Source: Nymphaea colorata
Taxonomy: Eukaryota; Streptophyta; Magnoliopsida; Nymphaeales; Nymphaeaceae
Length of the DNA: 64,000 nucleotides
Assembly: GCF_008831285.2 (NCBI RefSeq)
Contig: NC_045149.1
Span: 5,571,500-5,635,499 of the forward strand
Direction of reading: 5' to 3'
The position numbers and the translations under genes are program-made. Below, piece after piece: positions 1-11,600 of this stretch. Each line of letters begins with the position of its first letter. Position 1 is the first letter of the stretch. The notes below the pieces were generated by a model, which was not told the DNA's origin, ran no database searches, and was given only the letters and a program-made list of their open reading frames with translations.

Positions 1-138
1 ATCAACAGAAACTTTATATCCGAACCAATGTTGAATAAAAGTAGGACAGAGAATGTGGAGAAATTGCAGATTGATACAAATTAACTTTGTTTTGAGCAAC
101 AGATATGTTGTAGTTCATGATGCTTGCTGTTCTTTAAC

Positions 139-177
<39 letters not shown>

Positions 178-939
178 TTGACTGAAATAAAAAGTTCGTT
201 CAAGAGTTCATATAGTTATGGAATAGAATTTATGTATGGAAGTATAATGAGCTCAGCTAATGGAAGTTCTACCCTGGAGATCGAGACTGTAGGGTAATAG
301 AAGAGGCAACTAAGACAAATCAAATTCTTCCCTTTTGATGCCCCAAGTTATCCGTTTAACATATGGACAAATGTGAAGATTCCTTGTGCATCCTGCTATG
401 TCTCTCGCACCATGTAATCCGGCAAGTACTAAGTTGCTCTTGGCAAAGTGCCAATGTAGGCTCTGAACTCTACAGATTGCCAGCAATAATGGTCGTATAT
501 CTCTGTTTCTGAAATGCCAATTGCTATTGTCCCTTGCATATTCCGGGCCAGAAAAAATTGCCATCCTACTGTGCATGCTCGTCCAACTGGGGTGCAAAGA
601 GGAGAACAGAAAATGAGTGTAGTCAGTTACATGACAATTTATCTTGGATCTGATTAGTGTTATTTGGAAAAATTTCATTCATGAAATCATGATGGCTTTT
701 GTTTTGTACAAATATTTATGAAGCATGTGGTAGTCTAGCTGAAATCTCTAGTTTCTAGAGTTAATAACTGCAATATCCTAATTTATATAATTATTGCTGC
801 GCCAATTTTATTTCTAGATACTTATAATTTATGCAAATTTTGGGGAAGTTGTGCATGAAGTACTTGTTTCAAACTTTATAGTTCTTGCAAATGCAATGCA
901 CTAAGCATATGGTTCTTGTAAATCCAATGCACGACAACA
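1..939. other. Non-coding flank, no gene recognised
   Basis: I see no supported gene here. A minus-strand reading frame at 310-678 is open for 122 codons, but it has no recognisable domain and no clear splice context, so I do not call it. The rest is AT-rich with one AT microsatellite. Confidence 0.5.
141..174. repeat. (AT)17 microsatellite
   Basis: An uninterrupted AT dinucleotide run, seen directly in the sequence. Confidence 0.97.
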
Positions 940-1028
940 ATGTTTGGATGGAGGGAAATAGGGGGAAGGGAAAGAAAAGAAAGGTTAATATGGTGTTTGG
1001 ATGTCTACTTAAAAAGGAGGGAAGATAA

Positions 1029-1222
1029 TGTTACAGCCGACAGCCTTAGAGAGAGAAAACGTAACTTCATTCACTAACCCTAATCTCCATAATAAAGAGA
1101 TTAGGGTTGAAGAGAGATTTACAAAGTACATGAACAGAAAATAGAGGAATGTTTAAAGAGACCTCCTAACTATTAAATATTGCAAAGAACCACCTAGAAA
1201 CATAAACTCTTCTAATTCAACA
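1029..1222 (-). repeat. 3' LTR of copia A
   Basis: 194 bp with TG/CA termini. It is identical to the copy at 5752-5945 except for two substitutions. Confidence 0.95.
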
Positions 1223-1240
1223 CTCCCCCTCAAGCTGGAG
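1223..1240 (-). promoter_or_regulatory. Polypurine tract of copia A
   Basis: On the minus strand this reads CTCCAGCTTGAGGGGGAG, directly before the 3' LTR. This is where plus-strand DNA synthesis is primed in LTR retrotransposons. Equivalent tracts occur at 53188, 54742 and 58533 for the other copia elements in the window. Confidence 0.85.
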
Positions 1241-1267
1241 CATACATATTAATCACAGCTTGTCACA

Positions 1268-3346
1268 TCATCTAGAATAGTCACCAATAGGAAGAGCTTT
1301 AGTGAAGACATCTGCAGCTTGATCTTTTGATGATACATGAATGGTGGTTATGGTTCTTCCTTGAACGAGATCCCGAATGTAATGGCAGTCCACTTCAATA
1401 TGTTTAGTTCTCTCATGGAAAACTGGATTATTCGCAATGTATGTGGTTGTTCGATTGTCACAATACATCTTCATGGGAAGCGGAATCGACGCTCTTAGGC
1501 TAGATAGCATGGATTTAGCCCAAGTCATTTCAGCGGCAGTTTGAGTCATAGCTCTGTATTCAGATTCTACACTAGATCTTGACACCACACCTTGTTTTTT
1601 GCTTCTCTAGGATATAAGGTTGTCTCCCACAAATACACAGAATCCTGTGGTAGATTTCTTGTCTTGGACTGCACCAGCATAGTCAGCATCAGTATAGGCT
1701 TCCACTTCCAGGGTCTTGCCTTTTGTGAACAAAAGTCCTTTGCCAGAAGATGATTTCAGATATTTGACCACCATTAAAGCAGCATCCCAATGAACTTTCC
1801 TGGGTCTTTCCATAAATTGACTTAGTTTCCCCACTGCAAAACTAATGTCTGGTCTAGTCACAGTAACATAGAGGAGCTTTCCAATAAGAGACCTGTATGA
1901 TTGAGAATCGACTAATTCTGATTGGTCATCATGAAGATGTATGCGTGGATTCATAGGTAGATTGGCCGGTTTAGCTCCTAGCATCCCGGTGTCTTGCAAT
2001 AAATCTAGAACATACTTTCGCTGAGAGAGAACTACACCTTCCCTGTTGCGAGCCACCTCTATTCCCAAGAAATATCGTAGTTGACCAAGATCTTTCGTCA
2101 CAAAGTGTTTTTGAAGGAACAACTTTGTATCAGAAATTTCTTGATCGGAGTCACCTGTCAGGATAATATCATCAACATAAACCACTAGAACGGTCATACC
2201 CCTGGAATTCTTCTTGATAAATCATAAACAGAGAATGATCAAGAGGGGATCTCGCAAAGCCACAGTTTGAGACTACCTCAGAGAACTTGTGAAACCAAGC
2301 ACGAGGACTCTGCTTGAGTCTATAAATAGCTTTCTTCAGTTTGCACACTTTTCCACACTCCTCCTGTCGTTTAAACCTTGGTGGTTGTTGCATATAGACA
2401 GTCTCATCGAGATCACCGTACAAAAAAGCATTTTTGACATCAAGCTGATACATGTGCCAATCATGGTGTACAGCCACAGAGATGATAAGATGAATGGTCC
2501 CCAACCGAGCAACAGGAGAGAAAGTCTCGAAGAAATCAATCTCGTAAGTCTGCGTGTAGCCCTTAGCAACCAACCGAGCTTTGTATCTTTCTATAGAACC
2601 ATCAGAATTATATTTCACTGTGAATACTCACTTGGAGCCAACAATGTCACAACAGGAGGAGGATCAACAAGTTCCCAAGTGTCTCGCTGAACTAATGCAT
2701 CCATCTCTTCTTGCATAGTTTGTCTCCATTGGGTTTCCAATAAGGCCTATTGGTGACAAGTAGGAACTGTATGGGCCGCCAGAGCTTGAATAAACTGTTG
2801 CATACTTTTACCAACACTGTCAGTAGAAACAAAATGAGATATAGGATGCAGAGTACATTGTCGCTTGCCTTTACGAAGAGCAATAGGTAAGTCTTGACAG
2901 AGATCAGATGGACTAGGTATACTCACTTCAGATGTACTTACCTCCTAAGAAGCGGTAGGGAAAGGATCATGAGAAGGGTCCTGTCGACGTGTGTAGACCA
3001 GCGGAGGATCACGAAACTTGGACACTACAACGGGAGAATCCCCAGAAGGAGACTCGTAAGGGAATGACTCCAAAGGAATAGGAGGAATAGGTAGTGGGTA
3101 AGATGACAATGGCATCTCAGTAGAGGTAGGTGAGGAACTATAATAAGGCTGAGACTCAAAGAATGTCACATCCGCACTGATATACTCCTTTTGAGTCAAG
3201 GAGTCAAAGCATTTGTAACCTTTATGATTTCTGGAGTAGCCAATAAAGATACACTTAATGGCTTGGGCACCCAATTTATCACGTGTGGGTCCAAGTATGT
3301 GAACGAAGCATGTGCAACCAAATACTTTGGGAGCTACTGGAAACAA
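1268..3346 (-). pseudogene. copia A pol, 3' part: integrase C-terminus, reverse transcriptase, RNase H (broken)
   Basis: Read on the minus strand, 3346-2945 carries the integrase C-terminal region (IKCIFIGYS, then GYKCFDS). 2618-2172 carries the start of the reverse transcriptase ([34 protein letters not shown]). 2197-1607 carries the catalytic YVDD (YVDDIILTGD) and the connection domain. 1588-1268 carries RNase H (SSVESEYRA, YCDNRTT, TKHIEVDCHYIRD). Breaks seen: the reverse transcriptase N-terminal block is in a different frame from the rest, stops fill the 2620-2940 linker, and a stop codon sits at 1607-1609 where copia elements have a conserved tryptophan before the SKKQ motif. The reading is unambiguous as copia pol. 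It cannot make a full enzyme as it stands. Confidence 0.93.
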
Positions 3347-3349
3347 GGA

Positions 3350-4774
3350 TCATTGTGGGTACACAAGTTTAATAGGAACCTTGTTGTCAATGGAGGATGA
3401 GGGTAAACGGTTGGTCAAGTAACAGGCAGTGAGGATGGCATCTCCCAAAAAATATGCAGGTAGATTAGTATGAAGCATTAGGGAGCGTGCCACATTTAAA
3501 AGTTGGTGATGTTTCCGCTCAGCTACTCCATTTTGTTGGGAGGTATGGGGACAAGTAAACTGAGGAGAAATGCCGTTATCAGAGTAAAATTTCATTAAGG
3601 TAGATGCCTTGAACTCAAAAGCATTATCAGTGCGAACGCTTTTAACAAGAATACCAAACTGGGTCTTTATTTCAATAATAAGGTTCTTGAGAGTACATAT
3701 GACCTCAGACCTTTCTTTCAAAAGAAAAACCCAAGTGACTCGAGAATAATCATCAACAATGACGAGGAAATAACGAAATCTAGACCTACTAGCAACTCTG
3801 CTAGGACCCCACACATCAACATGAAGAAGATCAAATAGTCCACAACTGGCCGGACTAAGACTCGATGAATAACTGCTACGGATGTGCTTGCCAAGTTGAC
3901 AGGCCTCACACTGGAACGACTCTGGAACTGATAGATGAGGAAGTAGGTGACGGAGCTTGGAGACGGATGGATAACCAAGTCTGAGATGCCACTGGAAGGA
4001 GGAGGACAATAAAGAAGTCGAGACGGCTGCAATACCCACAAAATCAGACAGGAAGTAGATGCCTCCTTTCTCATAGCCTCCACCAATCGTCTTCCCACTT
4101 TGCAAGTCCTGAAATGAACATACACCAGAGTCAAATGTAACACGACAATGTAAATTATTAATCAATTGTCCAACTGATAAAAGATTAGTGGGAAACTTGG
4201 GAGCATATAACACATTAGGAATTGTCATAGACTGGGAAATCTTAATATCTTCATAGCCCATAATAGGAGGCCATCTACCATCTGCAAGTCTCACATGACG
4301 TGTCTGAGGTAATGAGTGTAGCACGATAAACATAGAAGGCCTACTACAAAAGTGTCTCGATGCTCCTGAATCAATAATCCAAGTAGTACATGTATCATGT
4401 GGGGCAGTATCAACGGACATAGCACTGTCTATCATAACTGTAGAGGCCGATGGTTGAGTAGATCTGTGTGCTAAGAACTCCTCATACTCTGACTTGTTGA
4501 TATTCACAGTCACAATCTCAGGATTGAAAGAAGGTAAAGACCCCTCTAATACTGATGAAGCTGCCTGGATAGATCCAATAGGAGACTGTAATGAATTCTT
4601 GCCCTGCTTAGATGCAACACCTTTTCCTAGGGGTATAGCGGAAGGACGACCAAGCTTATCCCAACATCTGTCTTCCAACTTAGGAGCATCCAACTTTACA
4701 GTAGAGCCATAAGAAAAGAGATTGCATGTGTTTTTATGCTCATATTGTGTCTCTGTCTTGCCTTCAGCGGCCAT
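3350..4774 (-). pseudogene. copia A gag tail, protease and integrase core (474-codon open frame)
   Basis: The longest open frame in the element. Residues 36-44 (DRCWDKLGR) look like the tail of a gag zinc knuckle, but the first cysteines of the knuckle are not recognisable. The aspartic protease motif WIIDSGASRHF is at about 132-142. The GAG-pre-integrase and zinc-binding part follows (WHLRLGYPS near 262, CEACQLGKH near 289). The integrase core has its three acidic residues at about D320 (HVDVWGPS), D383 (RTDNAFEF) and E419 (NGVAERKH). The frame ends just before the integrase C-terminal block in the next entry. The start Met may be fortuitous, because true gag lies upstream in intact relatives and is missing here. 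Confidence 0.9.
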
Positions 4775-4869
4775 AGTGCACGACTTGACAATGTGATCTT
4801 AATCTGGTTGCACTATGATACAATCAAGAGTATAGCGTGTAGCAATCAACTTGAGAGAACTTAGGCAGC

Positions 4870-4942
<73 letters not shown>
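4870..4942. repeat. (TA)n microsatellite followed by a T tract
   Basis: An AT/TA run of about 55 bp merges into about 17 T. It lies in the part of copia A where gag would be. Confidence 0.95.
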
Positions 4943-4995
4943 CTTGCACCAAAAGCAGTCCTTAAAAAGAATTTCTGTGAACTTGCTGCTCAATA

Positions 4996-5252
4996 AATCA
5001 GTCCACCAATCACAGCAATCAATAAATGAACAAGAATATATGAACTTCTTGTTCAAAACAGGCCACCAGGCTTCTACGTATCCACATATGCATATAAAAA
5101 AAACTTTGTTGTTCAAATCAGTCCACCAATCACAACAATCAATAAATGAACAGGAATATATGAACTTGCTGTTCAAAACAGTCCACCAGGCTTCTACGTA
5201 TTCACATATGCATATAAAAAAAACTTTGTTGTTCCAAATCAGTCCACCAGAT
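4996..5252. repeat. 120-bp tandem repeat inside copia A
   Basis: Unit 1 (4996-5115) and unit 2 (5116-5236) are near-identical. A third, partial unit begins at 5237. Each starts AATCAGTCCACCA. The repeats fill the leader/gag space of the element and encode no gag-like domain. Confidence 0.9.
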
Positions 5253-5739
5253 TATAAAACAAACATTCAATCTGATAAAAAAATATACCCAATGTGCAGC
5301 TACTCCACTTGCAGCCACTTTTCCACAATCATCAAAAATATGATAAGAATATGGTCCACATGCATTTAATCTTCCATGAGCCCAGATCTGAACTGAATCC
5401 ACATGCAGCTACGCTTCCAATGAGCCTAGATCTGAATAATAATGGAGTCCATGTGCTGCTATTCATCCACGAAGCTAGATCTGACTTACAACTTTCCACT
5501 GCAACTCCCACACAGTTGGTTACGCTCCATTACATCCACGTTGGGGACCTAATCACAAATACCTCCCACATGTGATTAGGTTCCCCTTTCACGCTGCTTC
5601 ACTATCTTTCGATCAGCAAAGAGAAGAGAGAAAGGAAGGATAGAGGAAGAGAAGAAGTGGGAAGAGATGGGAGAGGAAGAGGAGAAGGGGTCGCCGGAAA
5701 ATCAAGACAGCTGCCGGCGGAGAAGGGTGGAGATCGCCG

Positions 5740-5751
5740 GCTCTGATACCA
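5740..5751 (-). promoter_or_regulatory. Primer-binding site of copia A (initiator Met tRNA type)
   Basis: On the minus strand TGGTATCAGAGC follows the 5' LTR without a gap. It matches the 3' end of plant initiator-methionine tRNA, the usual primer for plant copia elements. The same motif is used by element E at 63514. Confidence 0.92.
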
Positions 5752-5945
5752 TGTTACAGCCGGCAGCCTTAGAGAGAGAAAACGTAACTTCATTCACTAA
5801 CCCTAATCTCCATAATAAAGAGATTAGGGTTGAAGAGAGATTTACAAAGTACATCAACAGAAAATAGAGGAATGTTTAAAGAGACCTCCTAACTATTAAA
5901 TATTGCAAAGAACCACCTAGAAACATAAACTCTTCTAATTCAACA
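5752..5945 (-). repeat. 5' LTR of copia A
   Basis: 194 bp, flanked on the right by target duplication GATAA (5946-5950). It would carry the element promoter. Confidence 0.95.
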
Positions 5946-6572
5946 GATAAAATATTAAACAAAATTTTGTTTAGATAGGAAGGAAAATGAGAGGAAGGGA
6001 AATAAAAGGAAAAAAGCTTCGATCTCCAACCACTCCAAAAATGGTGGGATTGGGAGGGAAATACATGGATACAATAAAAAATGACAAATTTGCCTTCTCT
6101 CTCACACATAGATGGGCAGATCAACTAATGCCAGCTCCCTTTGTCTCATTCTCTATCAAGCCAGTGGTGCGTGAGGACAAAATTGTTCTCATTATTCAAT
6201 TGCTTGATTAATTTTTTGCTTGAAGATGACTATTTCCTGATTTTGAGAAATACCACCGTTTTGTAATTCAACTGTCAATATGTGCTCCATAGTTGGAATC
6301 CTGAATGATGCAATCAGATTCTTTGGTGAAATGAATGTGGAAGACTTGAGCAATCAAATTCTTCATGACCGTTTCAGTCTTATTGTGTTATTGTAAACAA
6401 ACTTAAATTCTTCCTCTCCTTTCGTTTATATAGTTAAAGAAACATATGTCCTATAAAACAAGCTCTCTTTTTTTTTAATCTTTCCTTTCATTTCTTGTTT
6501 CTCCTCTTATTCCATTCTTTTCTTCTTTCCTTTCCATCCTTTATATCATTTCCTTTCACTTCATCCAAACAT

Positions 6573-6903
6573 GGTGTAACTGTGTAATTTTAAATGTAAC
6601 CCCTACTGTTCGTAGTTTTAACTTTTATTTGTAGAAGTTATTGAGTAAACAGCATGTGTCCAGATATAAGGCCTTTGTTTTGAGTGGGTTTAGTCTTTTA
6701 GCTTTTCGGCCATTGGTTTGTCGCATGAAAGTTCTGTGATCTAATAGTTTAATATTTGATACTACAATAAAACTATGTCATTATGGCTGTATTCAGAACC
6801 CTGGATGGTGCTTTCCGTGAGATGCTTTCCATGAGAAGTCTAAATGTTCTTATTTTACTCTATCGTAACTTGTATTTTTGTCTTTATTCAGTTCCTGCAG
6901 ATA
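6573..6903 (+). other. SKIP4 upstream region with probable 5'-UTR splice acceptor
   Basis: No open frame of interest. A pyrimidine-rich stretch ending TTCCTGCAG at 6900 sits directly before ATAATGG, so the 5' leader probably carries an intron. I cannot place the transcription start. Confidence 0.35.
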
Positions 6904-8663
6904 ATGGAGATGGAGACATCTAATGGTAGCATACCTGCAGAAGAAGCTCATACATCATTGATCCATGGTCTTCCTGATGACCTTGCTCTTCTTTGCTTAG
7001 CGAGGGTTCCACGGACTTACCATCATGTATTAAAATGTGTCTCAAAAAGATGGAAGGCACTTCTATGCAGTGATGTGTGGTACTCTTGTCGGCAGAATCT
7101 TCAGTTGGCAGAGTCCTGGGTTTATGCTTTTTGTAGGGACTCTTGTGATTGTCTCTGCATTTATGTCTTAGATCCCTCCAGAAGATGTTGGAAGCACATT
7201 AAAGATCCCCCAATCCCATGCATGAAAAGATATGGCATGGCATATGCAGTACTGGAACGAAAATTGTATTTGCTGGGTGGCTGTGGTGAATCTGAAGATG
7301 CAAGTGATGATGCCTACTGCTATGATGCTCTCACAGACACATGGGAAAAAGTAGCCTCGTTGTTAGTTCCAAGGTATCCTTTTGACATGAATAGATTGAC
7401 ATTCTTGCTCCTTTTGAATGATTTGAGCACTATTGAAATATCATAAAGCTGTTCTGTTATTATACAGGGAATTAGTTGCATAATTGCACCTCTTTGTTCA
7501 CCAACAGAGTTCATTTGTGCTTGCCTGATGCAATCTGTGCCAACTTCCTTATCAAACTAATTATTGAAAACGTACAATGTCAAAGCTTAGATTTTTCTCA
7601 TGCTTGTCTGATTCGTCCATGTAAGCTAGAATAGGATCATGAGTTGTTCCACATGAGATTGATTTTTTCATCGCCTGACAATATCCTTTATCTTGAAGTG
7701 GTCGATGGAGAATGTGGTTGGCTGAAACTTGTATGGCACCTTTGTGGTCTGAGTCCATATGGTCTATATGTCTTAATGGCATAATTGTAGTTTTGTTTGG
7801 CAACCTGATCTAGGTGTCAACTGCCTTTTGACGTGAAGGCATTTCAAAGCTTTTATCATTTTATGTGAGATAATGACTTTGTTATGTTACTTTGAGTTGT
7901 AATAGTGGCATATCTCCAAAGTTTTGTTCATCAAGCATGACATTTCTGAAAACCTTGATGCTTTTGGCAGCAGGAAAATAAGAAAGAAAAAGGGGTTTTC
8001 TTGTGGATATCCCAGTTTTATTTTCATAAGCTACAATAAATTAAACTAATCTCTTGAAACAGGTGTCATTTTGCATGTGAAGCTTTAGATGGATGTTTGT
8101 ATGCTGTTGGAGGCATGGGCTTGACTTATGAATCATTACAGACATGGGAGATATATGATCCACATGTAAACTCATGGCAATGTTCTAGTGATCCCAGCAT
8201 TCCTTCAGATATAGGAGAATCTGCAATAGTCAACGGGAAAATGTATATTCGCCATATCAGCCCTGACATAGTCCCAAATTCATATGCAGCTATGTTCGAC
8301 CTCTCAGACAACAAATGGCATCCTGTGGATAATGAAATGGTGATGGGGTGGCGTGGACCGGCAGTAGTGGTTGGAGGAAGTCTCTATGTCTTGGATCAGA
8401 CCTCAGGAATCAAACTAATGACCTGGAAAGAAGAAACTAGAGAATGGGCTTTAGTTGGTAGGCTTTCAACATTGTTTACAAAGCCACCTTGCTGTGTTGC
8501 TGCTATCGGCAAAAGAATTTTTGTGATTGGGAAGGGGCTAAATACTGTGGTTATTGACACACAGACAGCTGGAAGAATCCAAGGTATAATGCTATGCACT
8601 TCCATTCCAGGCTTGGTGGATTTTGATGATCTAGTAGTAAGCTGCAAAACAATTTCAATTTGA
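6904..8663 (+). CDS. SKIP4: F-box/kelch-repeat protein, SKIP4-like
   Basis: Two exons, 6904-7373 and 8063-8663, join in frame across a 689-bp GT..AG intron (donor AAG|GTATCC, acceptor AAACAG|G). The product is 356 aa, about the length of Arabidopsis SKIP4 (At3g61350). The F-box lies at about residues 19-57 (GLPDDLALLCLARVP, then LKCVSKRWKALLCS) and binds SKP1/ASK. Kelch motifs follow: YLLGGCGESEDASDDAYCYD, CLYAVGGMG with TWEIYDPHVNSWQ, and GPAVVVGGSLYVLDQ. Such proteins are substrate adaptors of SCF ubiquitin ligases. The target is not known from sequence. I chose the ATG at 6904 rather than the upstream in-frame one at 6844, because the latter lies in what looks like intron sequence. The gene looks intact. 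The assignment rests on similarity along the whole length that I recognise from memory. Confidence 0.88.
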
Positions 8664-11600
8664 TATGATTATAAAGGTCGCAGCCTTGTTGCGTTGAAGC
8701 TATGTGCAGCTGTTTCTTCCTGCAGCAAATTTGTTCATTATTCTTCTATTGATTAGTAAAGAGTACGAAAACAAAAAGGAAGAGAGAACCAGTAGTTTGA
8801 TGATCACACAGGAATTCAGTCGATATTGTACTTCTATATTTTATTTTGAATCTTTTTCACCGTATAGACCCTTGTAAATTGTGGCACGTTCACCTTGAAC
8901 TTGTATATTGTGGCATGTTGTGCCATTTGTGTGCTTTGGGAATGTAAGCTTTTGATAATATTCCCCAATGTTTAGGCACCCTTGTGCTACTGGCATCCTT
9001 CCTGTTGCTGGGAAGAACTTGCCCAGAAACGAGAACATGTGTAAAATGACACTTCTGCATTTGAGTTTGTATCTTATACTTTTATTTGAGGGCCTGTATG
9101 TTTCAGGCAGCAGAAAGGAACCCACCTTCATGTGAATTGAAAATTTTCTGGACATTAACATTTAACTTACATTGTTTCACACTCTTTTATTTTCCTGTCA
9201 CACAAGGGTATTGGCCTGGAAAATAACCAAATAGAGTAAATGTGCCCCAAATTTCTTAAAATAATATGGTTTTGAAATCTAATCGGATCTTTAGAATGGG
9301 ATGTATGAACAAAGGGAAATCAAATTGATATTTGTCTATGTCCAGTTTGTCATAGATCCGTGCAAACTGAGAAACTAAATCTAAAATGATGCATGCAAAA
9401 CTAGACTAAGCAGTTTTGAAGTATGGATTTGATTGGGATTTAGGTGAGGGCTGTGGACTTAGATTTGGGCAGAATTCAAATTCAAGTATTCGATCTTAAT
9501 CCAAGAGATTCAAATCTTCATATTTCTAAGAAATTCTGTTCCTAAGTTTGAAAGGGGAGATACTCTAATTTGGTATTTTTGTCTAGATCTATAATCCAAA
9601 GTTTTGATATCCAAAATCCAATAATATTATCTTTCATTTGTAACATATTCTTATGAGGTCTACATACTGGTGTGATAAATTCAGATTTGATGCTTGAATG
9701 GCTAGATCTAAAATCCTTAACTTGCATACGCAAATTTGAAATCATCCATCTTGTTCACCCTAGGATTTATGAACAAAATCCAATACCTGACATCTAGGAT
9801 CCAAATGAACTCAAGGTTAGACTGGCCAAGGGGTCTGACTTAGGAGGTCTGAATCTGGCTGCACTAGGTCTGGTTTAGGAAGAGTCTAGTTACCAATGAT
9901 GAGCTTTATTAATACCAAGTAAGACTTAGGATAAGTTTATATTGGAGTTATTGATACCTAATCATCGGTTTTGTATAGGGATCAACTGGGACCTAGCTCT
10001 AAGGTTTAAGGACTTGAATTGAGAGCTCTAAGACCGGTATGGATGAGATCTTAAGGACAGATCTATGGTTGAACTTCACATATGCATGATCTAGGGTTTT
10101 TGAAAATCTTTTCAAGAACTTGGTTTTTTAAATTGTTTAGAAAAATTATGTTTTGAAAATGAGCCTATTCGATGTCTGAACTGTGTCTAGTCGTTCAGAT
10201 GCTAGGGATACTACTTTGGGGCATGCTACTGGACTAGCCTACATCAGTCTCAAATAGGGGTGCATGTGGGTGAGAGGTGACTAATGTGCATATTTAATTT
10301 AAATACATTGGCCAATGCATGATGAGTTCTAAATAGAAAAAGCAAAGCTACGTTTTTGTGGCATGTCAGGCTGCACAAAAAGAATATGAAATTAAAAGAG
10401 AGAGGGATGAAGAGGTATACTGCCCTCGTACCTACTCTAAAACGTTAAATTAAATCCTATTCTATGAAAGCAAATAAGCTAAACTATGACATTATCAAAG
10501 AAAATAAAACAAACCTAGGAGCTAGAGTAGAAAAGAAACTAACCTAAGTAAGCATAAAGCAAAAAAGAAAAACCTAAGCATGCTCCTATGGAAAGAAATG
10601 AAAAGACTAAATTGTAAATAAGAAAACAAAGGAGAAGGAAAAAGAAATTTCCTAAACCTGTTGAACGAAGTTCTTGGCTGAGTGCTATTGCAGCTTGAGC
10701 TTAAGATTTTACTAAGATTCTAAAAATTTAATTTGAATTGAGCCAAGCTTTTGGAGTACTAGTTTGAAATTTTACCAAAATTTATGAACTCTAAAGCAGC
10801 TCTTGATATTTGTGACAAGAGGGGGCATAGACCCCTTTTGACAGTGAGGAGGAGGGTCGATGTCCCTTGTGGAGATCGATACATGGAGATCAATACGTGA
10901 CTAAACTTCTCTCCTCCTCTCTGCACTCAAAAACGCAAAATCATATCATAAAACATTCATTCAATAGAAAAATGTTTGCTGTGTACTCAATCTTGATCCA
11001 AATTCAATTCCTCAAAAGGAGTGCTTGCTCGAAGAAGTGCCAATTTATTCATGATAAACTATTTGGATTGACATGTAGTGTCAAGTACAAACAATGCATG
11101 GTATATGTAATAGAGAAAATACACATTAAAAGCAGATATTATATTTGATATTCAACAGAAAAATGTTTGTTCTCATTCTATACGAACGCTTATTCAAATT
11201 TTGTTTGTGCCAACTTGTTCCACTAAGAATTTCACTCAATTCATGTCCTTCTGTATGAATTGACATTAGGTACAGAGTGAGGAATCAACGATGTATTAAA
11301 TGAATATAATGTGCATAATGTTCACATGTGGATCTTGGATCTAAATTTGATACTAGTATCTAAACCCAGATCTAGATCTGAAAAAGATTCTAGAATATAG
11401 ATCTTGATATGATATGGAGATTTGGATTGTGATCTGATATTGAGATCTGAAATTTGAAATGATAGATCTAGAACTACAAAGAAAGATCGCATATCTGAAA
11501 ACTAGATAGAATGATCTGGATAAGAGATCTGGACTAATGTGAACCTAGACTTGGCTCAGAGTGTGCTAGGTGGCTTAGACTCAATTGACACATACTGAAC

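Larger units (their letters stand above)
1029..5945 (-). mobile_element. Ty1/copia LTR retrotransposon A (defective, gag missing)
   Basis: A complete insertion on the minus strand. It has two 194-bp LTRs (TG...CA ends), a 5-bp target duplication GATAA at 1024-1028 and 5946-5950, a primer-binding site next to the 5' LTR, and a polypurine tract next to the 3' LTR. Gene order is protease, integrase, reverse transcriptase, RNase H, which defines Ty1/copia. The LTRs differ at only two positions (near 1040 and 1131 in the left copy), so the insertion is young. Even so, pol carries frameshifts and stops, and the space where gag belongs (about 4,775-5,739) holds tandem repeats and an AT microsatellite. 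The element therefore cannot move on its own. It was probably copied in trans from an already defective source, or it decayed faster than its LTRs. Confidence 0.94.
940..6572. mobile_element. Inverted-repeat (MITE-like) element split by a copia insertion
   Basis: The left end near 940-960 reads ATGTTTGGATGGAGGGAAAT. The right end near 6559-6572 reads, on the minus strand, ATGTTTGGATGAAGTGAAAG, followed by the same kind of purine-rich sequence. Without the copia element (1029-5945) the two halves would make a unit of roughly 0.7 kb. Inverted termini and lack of coding capacity suit a miniature inverted-repeat element. I could not find a convincing target duplication, so the superfamily is open. 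The alternative is two unrelated purine-rich stretches. Confidence 0.4.

Noticed and set aside
310-678. 122-codon minus-strand open frame
   Set aside because: No domain, no clear promoter or splice context; it may be chance in moderately GC-balanced DNA.
2289-2690. Plus-strand open frames within copia A (also 3191-3400 and 4494-4712)
   Set aside because: They are antisense images of the pol coding sequence.
4996-5252. Considered as a CRISPR-like repeat array
   Set aside because: Direct tandem repeats without spacers, inside a plant retrotransposon.
10867-11148. 93-codon plus-strand open frame in the non-coding block
   Set aside because: Biased composition and no recognisable motif; surrounding sequence is repeat-derived.
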